Below are positions 6,489 through 12,640 of a stretch of DNA of 12,640 nt, in pieces. This stretch comes from Novosphingobium sp. GTDB lineage: Bacteria > Pseudomonadota > Alphaproteobacteria > Sphingomonadales > Sphingomonadaceae. The notes under the pieces were generated by a model. That model was not told the DNA's origin. It saw nothing but the letters and a program-made list of their open reading frames with translations, and did not search any database. Positions within the stretch are counted from its first letter, which is position 1, and every line of letters starts with the position of its first letter. A program made the position numbers and the translations under genes. The stretch lies in assembly GCA_020853995.1 (NCBI GenBank), contig JADYXV010000013.1, forward strand, positions 1 through 12,640, in the 5' to 3' direction.

Positions 6489-8072
6489 ATGCTGCGATTG
6501 ATCACGCCCCCCCGCCCGCAACTTTACACCATTGCCGCCGGTGCCTTTGCCGCAACCGGCTTCCAACCGTTAGGCCTGTGGCCGCTGACGCTGACCGCGC
6601 TGGCATACCTGATCCACCGTTTGTACGTGGTCAAAACATGGGCCCAGGCGCTGCTGTCGGGCTGGCTGTTCGGGCTTGGCCTGTTCACCGCTGGCAATGG
6701 CTGGATCGCCACGGCGTTTACCTATCAGGCCGAAATGCCGGTCTGGCTGGGCATGATCGCGGTGGTACTGCTTGCGCTTTATCTTGCGATATTCCCGGCG
6801 CTTGCCACGGTCGGTGGCTGGTGGCTTGCCCGCACGCGCAGCGCGGCATTGCTACCGGCATTTGCGGCGTGCTGGATCATGAGCGAATGGCTGCGGGCGC
6901 GGCTGTTCACAGGCTTTGCGTGGAATCCGCTCAGCATGGTGACGCTGGGCGGATTTGACCGGCCCGGACTTGCCCTGCTGGCGCAATGGACGGGCACTTA
7001 TGCGCTGTCCGGCCTTGTCGTTCTATTGGGCGGTTGGTGGCTTTTTGCCATCAGATCATGGAACAAGGGCCAGAAATGGGGTGCTGTTGCTTATGCAATT
7101 GCGCCTGCGGTATTGATGGTCCTGCCGCTTGGCAATGCGATGCTGGGGACAGAGCTACGCGAGGGCACGCTAACCTTCACACTGGTCCAGCCCAATGTCC
7201 GACAAGAAGTGCTGAACGATCCGGCCAATTACGAAAACCAGTTTCGCGATACAGCCACGCTCTCGCTTCCTCGCCAGCGCGGGACGCGGCGGTTGGTGCT
7301 TTGGCCGGAAAGCGGGGTGCCCGATTTCCTGCGCGCCGGCTATCCGCAGTTCTGGTACGAAGAAACGACATTTGCCGCCAACCCCGTTTTGGCGCGGGAG
7401 CGGATCGGACGGGTCATTGGCCCCGGCAGCCTTCTGCTGACCGGAGCTGTCGACATCGCCATGAAGGACGGGAAGGCCAAAGGCGCTTACAACGTGGTGA
7501 CGGCGCTGGATCACCAGGGCGTGATCCGCGGCAGTTACGCCAAAGCGCATCTGGTGCCGTTTGGGGAATACCTGCCAAAGCGCGAATGGCTGGAGCCGAT
7601 CGGCTTGTCGCGGCTGGTGGCGGGTAATCTGGACTTCTTTGCCGGACCAGGGCCGCAGACGCTCGATTTTGGCCAGCATGGCAAAGTCGGCGTGCAAATC
7701 TGCTATGAAATCATCTTTTCGGGTGAAGTGGTGAACCGCACCAATCGCCCTCAATACCTGTTCAATCCCTCAAACGATGGCTGGTTCGGTTCATGGGGAC
7801 CACCGCAACATCTGGCGCAAGCCCGGATGCGCGCGATTGAAGAGGGGCTGCCGGTTTTGCGCGCCACTACCACTGGGATCAGCGCGGTGATCGATGCCGA
7901 TGGCGTGGTGCGGCACTTTATGCCGTTGAAAAAGGCCGGGCGAATCGATGGGCTGGTGCCCCCGCCGCACGCGCCAACGCTGTTTGCCAAAATGGGTAAC
8001 GCAATGGTTCTTGTGTGGTCCGTAGTGCTTCTTGTCATCGCGCTGGTTGCCAGCACCACCCGAAAGCGCTAG
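6489..8072 (+). CDS. lnt: Apolipoprotein N-acyltransferase
   Basis: A 527-residue inner-membrane enzyme that adds the third acyl chain to the N-terminal cysteine of lipoproteins, the last step after Lgt and LspA. The N-terminal half has several hydrophobic segments (about 13-43, 54-70, 85-112, 119-133, 160-187, 197-217). A periplasmic nitrilase-like domain follows (about 228-490), with the catalytic triad visible as E274 in LWPESG, K352 in AKAHLVPFGEY and C405 in VQICYE. A last membrane segment lies at 504-521. Length is normal. It starts at ATG 6489, 61 bases after the DUF4167 gene, and the gap holds two hairpins. A lipoprotein with a clear lipobox, a potential substrate, is encoded at 11363-11551. 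Confidence 0.95.
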   Translation: MLRLITPPRPQLYTIAAGAFAATGFQPLGLWPLTLTALAYLIHRLYVVKTWAQALLSGWLFGLGLFTAGNGWIATAFTYQAEMPVWLGMIAVVLLALYLAIFPALATVGGWWLARTRSAALLPAFAACWIMSEWLRARLFTGFAWNPLSMVTLGGFDRPGLALLAQWTGTYALSGLVVLLGGWWLFAIRSWNKGQKWGAVAYAIAPAVLMVLPLGNAMLGTELREGTLTFTLVQPNVRQEVLNDPANYENQFRDTATLSLPRQRGTRRLVLWPESGVPDFLRAGYPQFWYEETTFAANPVLARERIGRVIGPGSLLLTGAVDIAMKDGKAKGAYNVVTALDHQGVIRGSYAKAHLVPFGEYLPKREWLEPIGLSRLVAGNLDFFAGPGPQTLDFGQHGKVGVQICYEIIFSGEVVNRTNRPQYLFNPSNDGWFGSWGPPQHLAQARMRAIEEGLPVLRATTTGISAVIDADGVVRHFMPLKKAGRIDGLVPPPHAPTLFAKMGNAMVLVWSVVLLVIALVASTTRKR

Positions 8073-8085
8073 AGCCAAGCCAGAC

Positions 8086-8101
8086 ATAAAGCTTTCTTTA
8101 T
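8086..8101 (+). promoter_or_regulatory. Palindrome upstream of metK, probable SahR-type operator
   Basis: ATAAAG-CTTT-CTTTAT is a perfect 6-bp inverted repeat with a 4-bp centre, placed between the lnt stop (8072) and the metK start (8114). From memory, the operators of SahR, an ArsR-family repressor sensing S-adenosylhomocysteine in Proteobacteria, are AT-rich palindromes of this form before metK, ahcY and met genes. A weak promoter (TTGCCA 8047-8052, TAGAGC 8070-8075) would put the transcript start next to it. The same bases could form an RNA hairpin, and GCCAG 8079-8083 can pair with CTGGC 8108-8112 around the ribosome site GAGG. I see no match to a SAM riboswitch consensus. Confidence 0.5.
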
Positions 8102-8113
8102 ATGAGGCTGGCA

Positions 8114-9337
8114 ATGCGCACCGAATATCTGTTTACTTCTGAAAGCGTTTCCGAGGGGCACCCTGACAAGGTTGCTGACCAGATCAGCGACGCAATTGTT
8201 GACCTGTTCCTTTCCAAAGACCCCGAAGCGCGCATTGCTTGCGAAACCCTGACGACGACACAGCTTGTTGTTCTGGCTGGCGAAATCCGTTGCAAGGGCG
8301 TTTACGAAGACGGCGCGTGGTCGCCCGGCGCAAAAGAGGAAATCGAAGCCACCGTGCGCGAAACGGTGAAGCGCATCGGTTACGAGCAGGAAGGCTTCCA
8401 CTGGCAGAGCTTCCGCTTTGAAAACAACCTGCACGGCCAGTCCGCCGAAATCGCGCAAGGCGTTGATGCCGGCGACAACAAGGACGAAGGCGCGGGCGAC
8501 CAGGGCATCATGTTCGGTTACGCGACAGATGAAACCCCCGATCTGATGCCTGCAACGCTGTATTACAGCCACAAGATCCTTGAGCGCATGGCCGCAGATC
8601 GCCATTCGGGCGTCGCGCCATTCCTTGAACCTGACGCCAAGAGCCAGGTGACCTTGCGCTACGAAGGGTCGCTGCCTGTGGCCGCCACGGCGGTTGTGGT
8701 ATCTACCCAGCACGCCAAAGGCTATTGCCTGACCGGTGAAAACGCTGATCCGGCCAAGTATGCGGAACTCGAAGCCTATGTGAAGCGCGTGGTTGCCGAC
8801 GTGATCCCGCCCGTGCTGCTGCGTGACACCAAGTATTACATCAATCCGACCGGCGCGTTCGAAATCGGTGGTCCTGATGGCGATGCGGGCCTGACCGGAC
8901 GCAAGATCATCGTCGACACTTACGGCGGCGCAGCCCCGCATGGCGGCGGTGCGTTTTCGGGCAAGGACCCGACCAAGGTTGACCGTTCGGCCGCCTATAT
9001 CACCCGCTATCTTGCCAAGAACGTAGTGGCCGCAGGCCTTGCAACCCGCTGCACGATCCAGATCGCCTATGCCATTGGCGTATCGCAGCCGCTGTCGCTC
9101 TATGTTGATACACATGACACGGGTACGGTTGCTGACGACAAGATTGAACAGGCGATCCTGGGCATCAGCAAGCTAGGCGGGCTGACCCCGCGCAGCATCC
9201 GCACCCACCTTGGCCTGAACAAGCCGATTTATCAGCCATCGGCAGCTTGTGGCCACTTTGGCCGCAAGCCTGAGGGCGATTTCTTCCCGTGGGAACGGCT
9301 TGATCTGGTCGATGACCTGAAGGCTGCAATTGCCTGA
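8114..9337 (+). CDS. metK: S-adenosylmethionine synthetase
   Basis: A 407-residue cytoplasmic enzyme that makes SAM from methionine and ATP. Both family signatures are present: GAGDQG (126-131) and GGGAFSGKDPTKVDRS (277-292). The N-terminal FTSESVSEGHPDKVADQISD (7-26) carries the ATP and magnesium site. I chose ATG 8114 over the in-frame ATG 8102 because GAGG at 8104-8107 is well spaced for it and because homologues begin M-R-x-x-YLFTSESVSEGHPDK. The earlier ATG would lie against the palindrome with no ribosome site. Length and motifs are normal, and the ~41-bp distance from lnt suggests partly shared transcription. A probable terminator follows at 9366-9396. Confidence 0.96.
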   Translation: MRTEYLFTSESVSEGHPDKVADQISDAIVDLFLSKDPEARIACETLTTTQLVVLAGEIRCKGVYEDGAWSPGAKEEIEATVRETVKRIGYEQEGFHWQSFRFENNLHGQSAEIAQGVDAGDNKDEGAGDQGIMFGYATDETPDLMPATLYYSHKILERMAADRHSGVAPFLEPDAKSQVTLRYEGSLPVAATAVVVSTQHAKGYCLTGENADPAKYAELEAYVKRVVADVIPPVLLRDTKYYINPTGAFEIGGPDGDAGLTGRKIIVDTYGGAAPHGGGAFSGKDPTKVDRSAAYITRYLAKNVVAAGLATRCTIQIAYAIGVSQPLSLYVDTHDTGTVADDKIEQAILGISKLGGLTPRSIRTHLGLNKPIYQPSAACGHFGRKPEGDFFPWERLDLVDDLKAAIA

Positions 9338-9365
9338 TTGATCAGCGCATTGCGCAAAAGCATGG

Positions 9366-9396
9366 CGGCTCGTGTCCTTCGGGATGCGGGCCGTTT
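9366..9396 (+). terminator. Probable intrinsic terminator of metK
   Basis: CGGCTCG (9366-9372) pairs with CGGGCCG (9387-9393), one G-U. Inside, TCC pairs with GGA around a TTCG tetraloop, with a TG/TG internal loop between the two stems. TTTCCTT follows, a short imperfect T-tract. It lies 28 bases after the metK stop. Confidence 0.5.
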
Positions 9397-9451
9397 CCTT
9401 GTGATGGGTTTCATCTCCGCTTTCCTACAAGGCGCCCTGCGCGGCACCACA

Positions 9452-9471
9452 CCGGCTTTTGGCGGAGCCGG
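9452..9471 (+). other. Hairpin before the lysozyme start
   Basis: CCGGCT (9452-9457) pairs perfectly with AGCCGG (9466-9471) around an 8-nt loop. The ribosome site GGAG (9464-9467), seven bases before ATG 9475, is partly inside the stem. The 137-bp gap before the lysozyme otherwise holds only the metK terminator; I could not place a promoter. Confidence 0.4.
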
Positions 9472-9474
9472 ATC

Positions 9475-10101
9475 ATGCGCGAGATCACCCCACGGATTGC
9501 CCTTGAACTGATTGCCCACGAAGGCATCGTCACCCAAGCGTACAAGGACAGCGTGGGCGTGTGGACGTGGAGCGTGGGAATAACCGATGCATCAGGCCAC
9601 AAAGTTTACCCGCGCTACAAGGACAAGCCGCAGCCGCTGGAACATTGCATCGGCGTCTATCTGTGGCTTTTGCGCGAAAAGTATCTGCCCCCCGTTCTGA
9701 CTGCATTTGGTAGCTATGATCCGACCGAGGCTGAACTGGGTGCAGCCCTGTCGTTTCATTGGAACACCGGTGCCATTGCACGCGCCAGCTGGATCAAACG
9801 CTTTGTCGGCGGGGATCGGGCAGGCGCGCGCAAGGCGATTCTGGATTGGGCACGCCCTGCCTCCCTGCTGGCGCGTCGTCGTTTGGAACAGGCGCTGTTT
9901 TTTGAAGGAAAATGGAGCGGGGACGGTACCGCGCTGGTCTATGGCGTCGCCAAGCCATCCTATCAGCCATCACGCGGCAGACGAATCGCGGTTCGGACCT
10001 TGGTTGAAGGCCTTTTTGACGTCCCGGATCCTGTCCCGGTGCCGATGGCTGTAAATGTCGCACGGCCACCGCGCAGCTGGTTTGATCGCCTGTTCGATTA
10101 G
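9475..10101 (+). CDS. GH24 family lysozyme (phage endolysin type)
   Basis: A 208-residue muramidase-like protein. Residues 12-32 contain LIAHEGIVTQAYKDSVGVWT, giving the T4-lysozyme catalytic pattern E-x8-D-x5-T with E16, D25 and T31. The conserved second half is visible in LGAALSFHWNTGAIARASW (88-106). The GH24 domain covers roughly 1-155, followed by a ~50-residue Pro- and Arg-rich tail ending RPPRSWFDRLFD. No signal peptide is evident, so export would need a holin, a signal-anchor or lysis, or the protein acts after release. GGAG at seven bases supports ATG 9475. No holin, capsid or integrase genes surround it, so it may be a domesticated chromosomal lysozyme. The downstream neighbour is also a cell-wall type protein. 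Confidence 0.87.
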   Translation: MREITPRIALELIAHEGIVTQAYKDSVGVWTWSVGITDASGHKVYPRYKDKPQPLEHCIGVYLWLLREKYLPPVLTAFGSYDPTEAELGAALSFHWNTGAIARASWIKRFVGGDRAGARKAILDWARPASLLARRRLEQALFFEGKWSGDGTALVYGVAKPSYQPSRGRRIAVRTLVEGLFDVPDPVPVPMAVNVARPPRSWFDRLFD

Positions 10102-10157
10102 CGCTGCCGCGCGAGATACACGATTGCACCGTTCAAACGGGCGATATCCGCGCCGGA

Positions 10158-10182
10158 ATGCGCGAAAAGGTACTTTGCGCAT
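10158..10182 (+). other. Hairpin between the lysozyme and beta-lactamase-like genes
   Basis: ATGCGC-GAA (10158-10166) pairs with TTT-GCGCAT (10174-10182), nine pairs with one G-U and a 7-nt loop. No T-tract follows. The 142-bp gap 10102-10243 otherwise shows TTGTTA at 10202-10207 without a good -10. It may be an operator or a leader structure of the next gene. Confidence 0.35.
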
Positions 10183-10243
10183 AAATCGCAATGCGTTAGG
10201 CTTGTTAAAGCCGCATAAACCAGGTTCGGGATATACCACCGAT

Positions 10244-11212
10244 ATGAAGTTCCGCACCGCAAGGATCATCGCCGCACTGTTCACTGCAGTGCCTGCGCTT
10301 GTCGCTACCGTTCCTGCGGTGCAAAGCCGGACGCAAAATTCCGTTCTGGATCAGCGCGATCAGTTCATACAGCAACAAGTTGCCGCAATCGCAGCAGAAG
10401 GCCGTGGCCGAATCGGTGTTGCCGCGATGGACCTTGATGGCGGCGGACAGGTTTTTGTGAACGGCGACATGCCGTTCCCGATGGCAAGCACCGCAAAGAT
10501 CGCTGTTGCAGCCACGTTCCTTGAACAGGTTGAAAAAGGCGCATACCGTCTGGATCAGCAGTTCCCGATGATGTTGCGCGTACAGGAAACCGGCCAGATG
10601 AGCCCGGTTGCCCCGCTGCGCGCAGGCACGGTCATGACCGCGCAAAGCCTTATGGAATTGATGATCACCCGCAGCCACAATGAGGCAACGGACGGCCTGA
10701 TCAATGCTGTCGGCGGGTTTGAAAACGTCAACCGGTGGCTTACCCGCAACGGGATCACCGGCCAGCGACTCGATCATACGATGGCCACGCTGGTGCGCGA
10801 TGACGGCAAGGTTGATCCTGCCCGCGTGATTGATACCCGCACATCCAGCACCCCGCGCGCCATGATAGCGCTTTTGGCCGCGATTGATCGCGGCGGGGTT
10901 TTAAGCCCTGAAAGCCGTGCCGTTCTGCTGGATACGATGACCCGCACCAGCACCGGCAAGACCCGCATCCGTGCAGGCCTGCCCGAAGGCACGCTGGTGG
11001 CGCACAAAACCGGCACGCTTTGGGGTGTTACCGATGATGTCGGCATTGTGCGCCTGCCCGATGGACGCCATCTGGCAGTGGCATTCTTTGTCACCGGACC
11101 CGAAGGCCATGCAGCCCATGCCAAGCTGATCGCAAGGATGATGCGCACGATTTATGACGGATACAGCGCACCGGTGATGAACAGCACGCAGGACATCGTC
11201 CGCCGTCGCTGA
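10244..11212 (+). CDS. Exported class A beta-lactamase-fold serine hydrolase lacking Glu166
   Basis: 322 residues. The open frame reaches back to 10055, but a clear Sec signal peptide begins at ATG 10244 (MKFRTARIIAALFTAVPAL, cleavage around 26-28), so this start is preferred. The site is periplasmic. Class A landmarks are S82-T-A-K85 (nucleophile SxxK), S144-H-N146 in place of SDN, and K255-T-G (KTG). The omega-loop is aberrant: against LDRWEPELN, this protein reads LDHTMATLV (176-184), so the deacylating Glu166 is Met180 and Asn170 is Val184. The following DTRTSSTPRAM aligns normally. True lactam hydrolysis is therefore doubtful. It may bind penicillin slowly or act on a peptidoglycan peptide. 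A terminator follows at 11238-11269. No strong ribosome site is seen. Confidence 0.85.
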   Translation: MKFRTARIIAALFTAVPALVATVPAVQSRTQNSVLDQRDQFIQQQVAAIAAEGRGRIGVAAMDLDGGGQVFVNGDMPFPMASTAKIAVAATFLEQVEKGAYRLDQQFPMMLRVQETGQMSPVAPLRAGTVMTAQSLMELMITRSHNEATDGLINAVGGFENVNRWLTRNGITGQRLDHTMATLVRDDGKVDPARVIDTRTSSTPRAMIALLAAIDRGGVLSPESRAVLLDTMTRTSTGKTRIRAGLPEGTLVAHKTGTLWGVTDDVGIVRLPDGRHLAVAFFVTGPEGHAAHAKLIARMMRTIYDGYSAPVMNSTQDIVRRR

Positions 11213-11237
11213 CCTTTCCAGACACTGCAATCAAAAG

Positions 11238-11269
11238 CGCCGCGCAGCTCGTACTGACGCGGCGTTTTT
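11238..11269 (+). terminator. Intrinsic terminator of the beta-lactamase-like gene
   Basis: CGCCGCG (11238-11244) pairs perfectly with CGCGGCG (11258-11264), loop 13 nt, followed by TTTTT (11265-11269), 25 bases after the stop. An A-run at 11233-11236 lets it work on the minus strand as well. Confidence 0.85.
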
Positions 11270-11298
11270 CTGTGCGCTTATCAAGCACGCAGACAGAG

Positions 11299-11330
11299 AA
11301 AAGGGGCGCAGCCAGCAAAGGCTACACCCC
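11299..11330 (-). terminator. Intrinsic terminator of the small lipoprotein gene
   Basis: On the minus strand, GGGGTGTAGCC (11330-11320) pairs with GGCTGCGCCCC (11313-11303) over 11 positions with two G-U pairs and a 6-nt loop. TTTT (11302-11299) follows. It lies about 30 bases after the stop of the lipoprotein gene. Confidence 0.85.
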
Positions 11331-11362
11331 TTAAACTCTTATAATCATCCCTTGCGGGAAGA

Positions 11363-11551
11363 TTACATAGCAGCAGCTTCAGAAGCGGCTTCCGAAGCAG
11401 CGCCCGAAGCGTCAACGGCAGCAGCCGAAGCGTCAGCAGCAGCTTCAGTTGCTTCTACAGCAGCTTCAGTAGCTTCTTCAGCTGGCTTTTCCGAGCAGCC
11501 AGCGAGAGCAAAGGCAGTGCCGGCAACGGCGGCGAGGATGAGCTTGCGCAT
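11363..11551 (-). CDS. Small alanine-rich lipoprotein
   Basis: 62 residues starting at ATG 11551, preceded by AGGGA (11563-11559) at seven bases. The N-terminus MRKLILAAVAGTAFALAGC is a lipoprotein signal with lipobox LAGC, giving lipidated Cys19. Ser at +2 favours the outer membrane under Lol rules. The mature 44 residues are almost only Ala, Glu, Ser, Thr, Asp and Val, with Ala at roughly heptad spacing, suggesting one amphipathic or alanine-zipper helix. There is no C-terminal lysine for Lpp-type linkage to peptidoglycan; the protein ends AAAM. Its own terminator follows. An open frame reaches back to 11635, but that extension has no ribosome site and would bury the signal peptide. I do not recognise a named family. 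The overlapping plus-strand frame is a by-product of the GCx repeats. Confidence 0.83.
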   Translation of the reverse strand: MRKLILAAVAGTAFALAGCSEKPAEEATEAAVEATEAAADASAAAVDASGAASEAASEAAAM

Positions 11552-11830
11552 GTTACAATCCCTGGATTGAAGTGAACCGCGCCGGGCACGCAGCCCGCCG
11601 CAAAGCCTACTCAGCCGGTAGACTTCTAGGCCCAATTAATCGGCAATTCATCAGCTTGCAAGCATAACACGACAATAAGGTGTCACTGCCTGCCTATCAT
11701 TCGGGCGGGAATGCCTTTTTTTCGCCTGAATCTCTAGCGTTCAGGCCATGTTTGCGCCCTGCAGAATCTTGTTAGACCTGTTGTGTGCAATGGCGATGAC
11801 GCAGCCGCATCGCCCTGCTAACACCCGGTG
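11552..11830. promoter_or_regulatory. Divergent intergenic region between the lipoprotein gene and polA
   Basis: This 279-bp gap must hold the promoters of both divergent genes. For the lipoprotein, TTGCAA on the minus strand (around 11663-11658) has only a poor -10 (TAATTG) 17 bases further. For polA, nothing near consensus stands out. A run of seven T (11715-11722, interrupted at 11723) and the inverted repeat at 11724-11746 are the other visible structures. No coding sequence is supported here. Confidence 0.4.
11724..11746. repeat. Inverted repeat upstream of polA
   Basis: GCCTGAA (11724-11730) and TTCAGGC (11740-11746) form a perfect 7-bp inverted repeat with a 9-bp spacer, about 85 bases before the polA start and directly after a T-run. 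It could be a regulator site or an RNA hairpin. It is not a plus-strand terminator, because the T-run precedes it. Confidence 0.4.
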
Positions 11831-12640
11831 ATGGACGAAAAGCAGCATCTTTATCTGGTCGACGGCTCGGCTTACATCTTCCGCGCCTATCATCGCCTGC
11901 CCCCGCTGACCAACCCGGCAGGGGTCCCGGTCGGGGCAGTCTATGGCTACACCACGATGTTGTGGAAACTGGCCGAAGACCTGCACAAAGCCGATGGCCC
12001 GACCCATCTTGCGGTGATTCTGGACAAGGCCGGAACGTCGTTCCGCAACGATTTATACGATCAATACAAGGCCAACCGCCCGCCTGCGCCCGAAGATCTG
12101 GTGCCGCAATTCCCGCTGATCCGCGATGCCACGCGCGCCTTCAGCCTTGCCTGCATCGAGGAGGAAGCGCTTGAGGCCGATGATGTGATCGCCTCTTACG
12201 CGCGCGCCGCCAGTTTGCGCGGCTGGGACGTAACGATCGTTTCATCAGACAAGGATCTGATGCAGCTTGTCGGCACCTGTTCCGAGGGCGGCGGGCGTGT
12301 CGACATGCTCGATACGATGAAGAATCTGCGAATCGATGTGGCAGAAGTGGTCGAAAAGTTCGGGGTGGAGCCTGAACGCGTCAGCGATGTTCTCGCGCTG
12401 ATGGGTGATTCGGTCGATAATGTCCCCGGCATTCGCGGCATCGGCCCCAAGACCGCTACCAAACTGATCCAGGAGCACGGCGATCTTGAATCGGCGCTGG
12501 CCGCGGCACCATCAATGAAGCCAAGCAAGCTGCGCGAGAGCCTGATCGAGCAGGCCGACATGGCCCGCCTTTCACGCGTGCTGGTCCAGTTGAAAGAGGA
12601 CTGCCCGCTTCCTGTAGCGCTGGAGGATTTCAAGCTGGGC
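11831..12640 (+). CDS. polA: DNA polymerase I, N-terminal 5'-nuclease part (cut by window edge)
   Basis: 270 codons are open to the right edge. The visible part is the 5'-3' exonuclease (FEN-like) domain that removes RNA primers and flaps during lagging-strand synthesis and repair. Metal-binding acidic residues are visible: D11 in LVDGSAY, D65 in VILDKAG, EADD (115-118), SSDKD (138-142) and MGDSVDNVPG (191-200). The helix-hairpin-helix GIRGIGPKTA follows at 200-209. YDQYKANRP (76-84) is the usual family stretch. The polymerase domain lies outside the window. ATG 11831 is preceded by GGTG only, so the ribosome site is weak, but the N-terminus agrees with the family. A short insert (148-155) sits after DLMQLV, where homologues have a tighter turn. 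Confidence 0.95.
   Translation, partial: MDEKQHLYLVDGSAYIFRAYHRLPPLTNPAGVPVGAVYGYTTMLWKLAEDLHKADGPTHLAVILDKAGTSFRNDLYDQYKANRPPAPEDLVPQFPLIRDATRAFSLACIEEEALEADDVIASYARAASLRGWDVTIVSSDKDLMQLVGTCSEGGGRVDMLDTMKNLRIDVAEVVEKFGVEPERVSDVLALMGDSVDNVPGIRGIGPKTATKLIQEHGDLESALAAAPSMKPSKLRESLIEQADMARLSRVLVQLKEDCPLPVALEDFKLG

Noticed and set aside
8073..8113. SAM-II, SAM/SAH or similar riboswitch before metK
   Set aside because: The gap is only 41 bases and matches none of the consensus elements I know. The palindrome fits a protein operator better.
8069..9115. 348-codon minus-strand frame
   Set aside because: It is antisense to metK, whose two signatures fix the true frame.
10055..10243. Upstream extension of the beta-lactamase-like frame to 10055
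   Set aside because: It would overlap the lysozyme gene by 47 bases and bury the signal peptide that begins at 10244.
11352..11570. Plus-strand 72-codon alanine/serine-rich frame
   Set aside because: It is the antisense of the lipoprotein gene. GC-rich trinucleotide repeats open several frames, but only the minus strand has a signal peptide, ribosome site and terminator.

Overview
The window looks like a chromosomal segment of an alphaproteobacterium of the order Sphingomonadales (Novosphingobium, Sphingobium or Sphingomonas type). The evidence is GC-rich coding DNA, the gene order hisS-prfA-prmC-DUF4167-lnt-metK, and the form of the HisRS and PolA proteins. This assignment rests on recognising protein families, not on a database search.

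Layout. At the left edge is the right-hand part of an IS110-family insertion sequence: the last 43 codons of its transposase (2-133), then about 290 bp of non-coding, hairpin-rich DNA. A long non-coding tail downstream of the transposase is the arrangement of the IS1111 group, whose guide (bridge/seek) RNA lies there. A candidate guide RNA is described. The element abuts, and appears to have cut off, the 3' part of a minus-strand M61 glycyl-aminopeptidase gene (389-1726), which keeps its zinc site but lacks its C-terminal part. Divergent from it runs a housekeeping block on the plus strand: hisS, prfA (start overlaps the hisS stop), prmC (methylates the GGQ motif of the release factor encoded next to it), a DUF4167 protein with a long Arg/Asp/Pro repeat and an AT-hook-like tail, lnt (lipoprotein N-acyltransferase) and metK (SAM synthetase). 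PrmC uses the SAM that MetK makes. metK is preceded by a palindrome resembling a SahR operator.

After a probable metK terminator come two cell-wall genes: a GH24 lysozyme and an exported class A beta-lactamase-fold protein that has lost the deacylating glutamate. A good terminator follows. Then come a small alanine-rich lipoprotein on the minus strand with its own terminator and, running off the right edge, the 5'-nuclease part of polA.

Most notable points: (1) the candidate IS1111-type guide RNA, in which two segments flanking a perfect hairpin match, in the expected opposite orientations, one contiguous 18-bp site at the IS/peptidase junction; (2) a mosaic hisS whose last ~129 codons have foreign composition and codon use; (3) a DUF4167 repeat conserved in protein but scrambled at synonymous sites; (4) a beta-lactamase-like protein without Glu166. 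No tRNA, rRNA or CRISPR array was seen.
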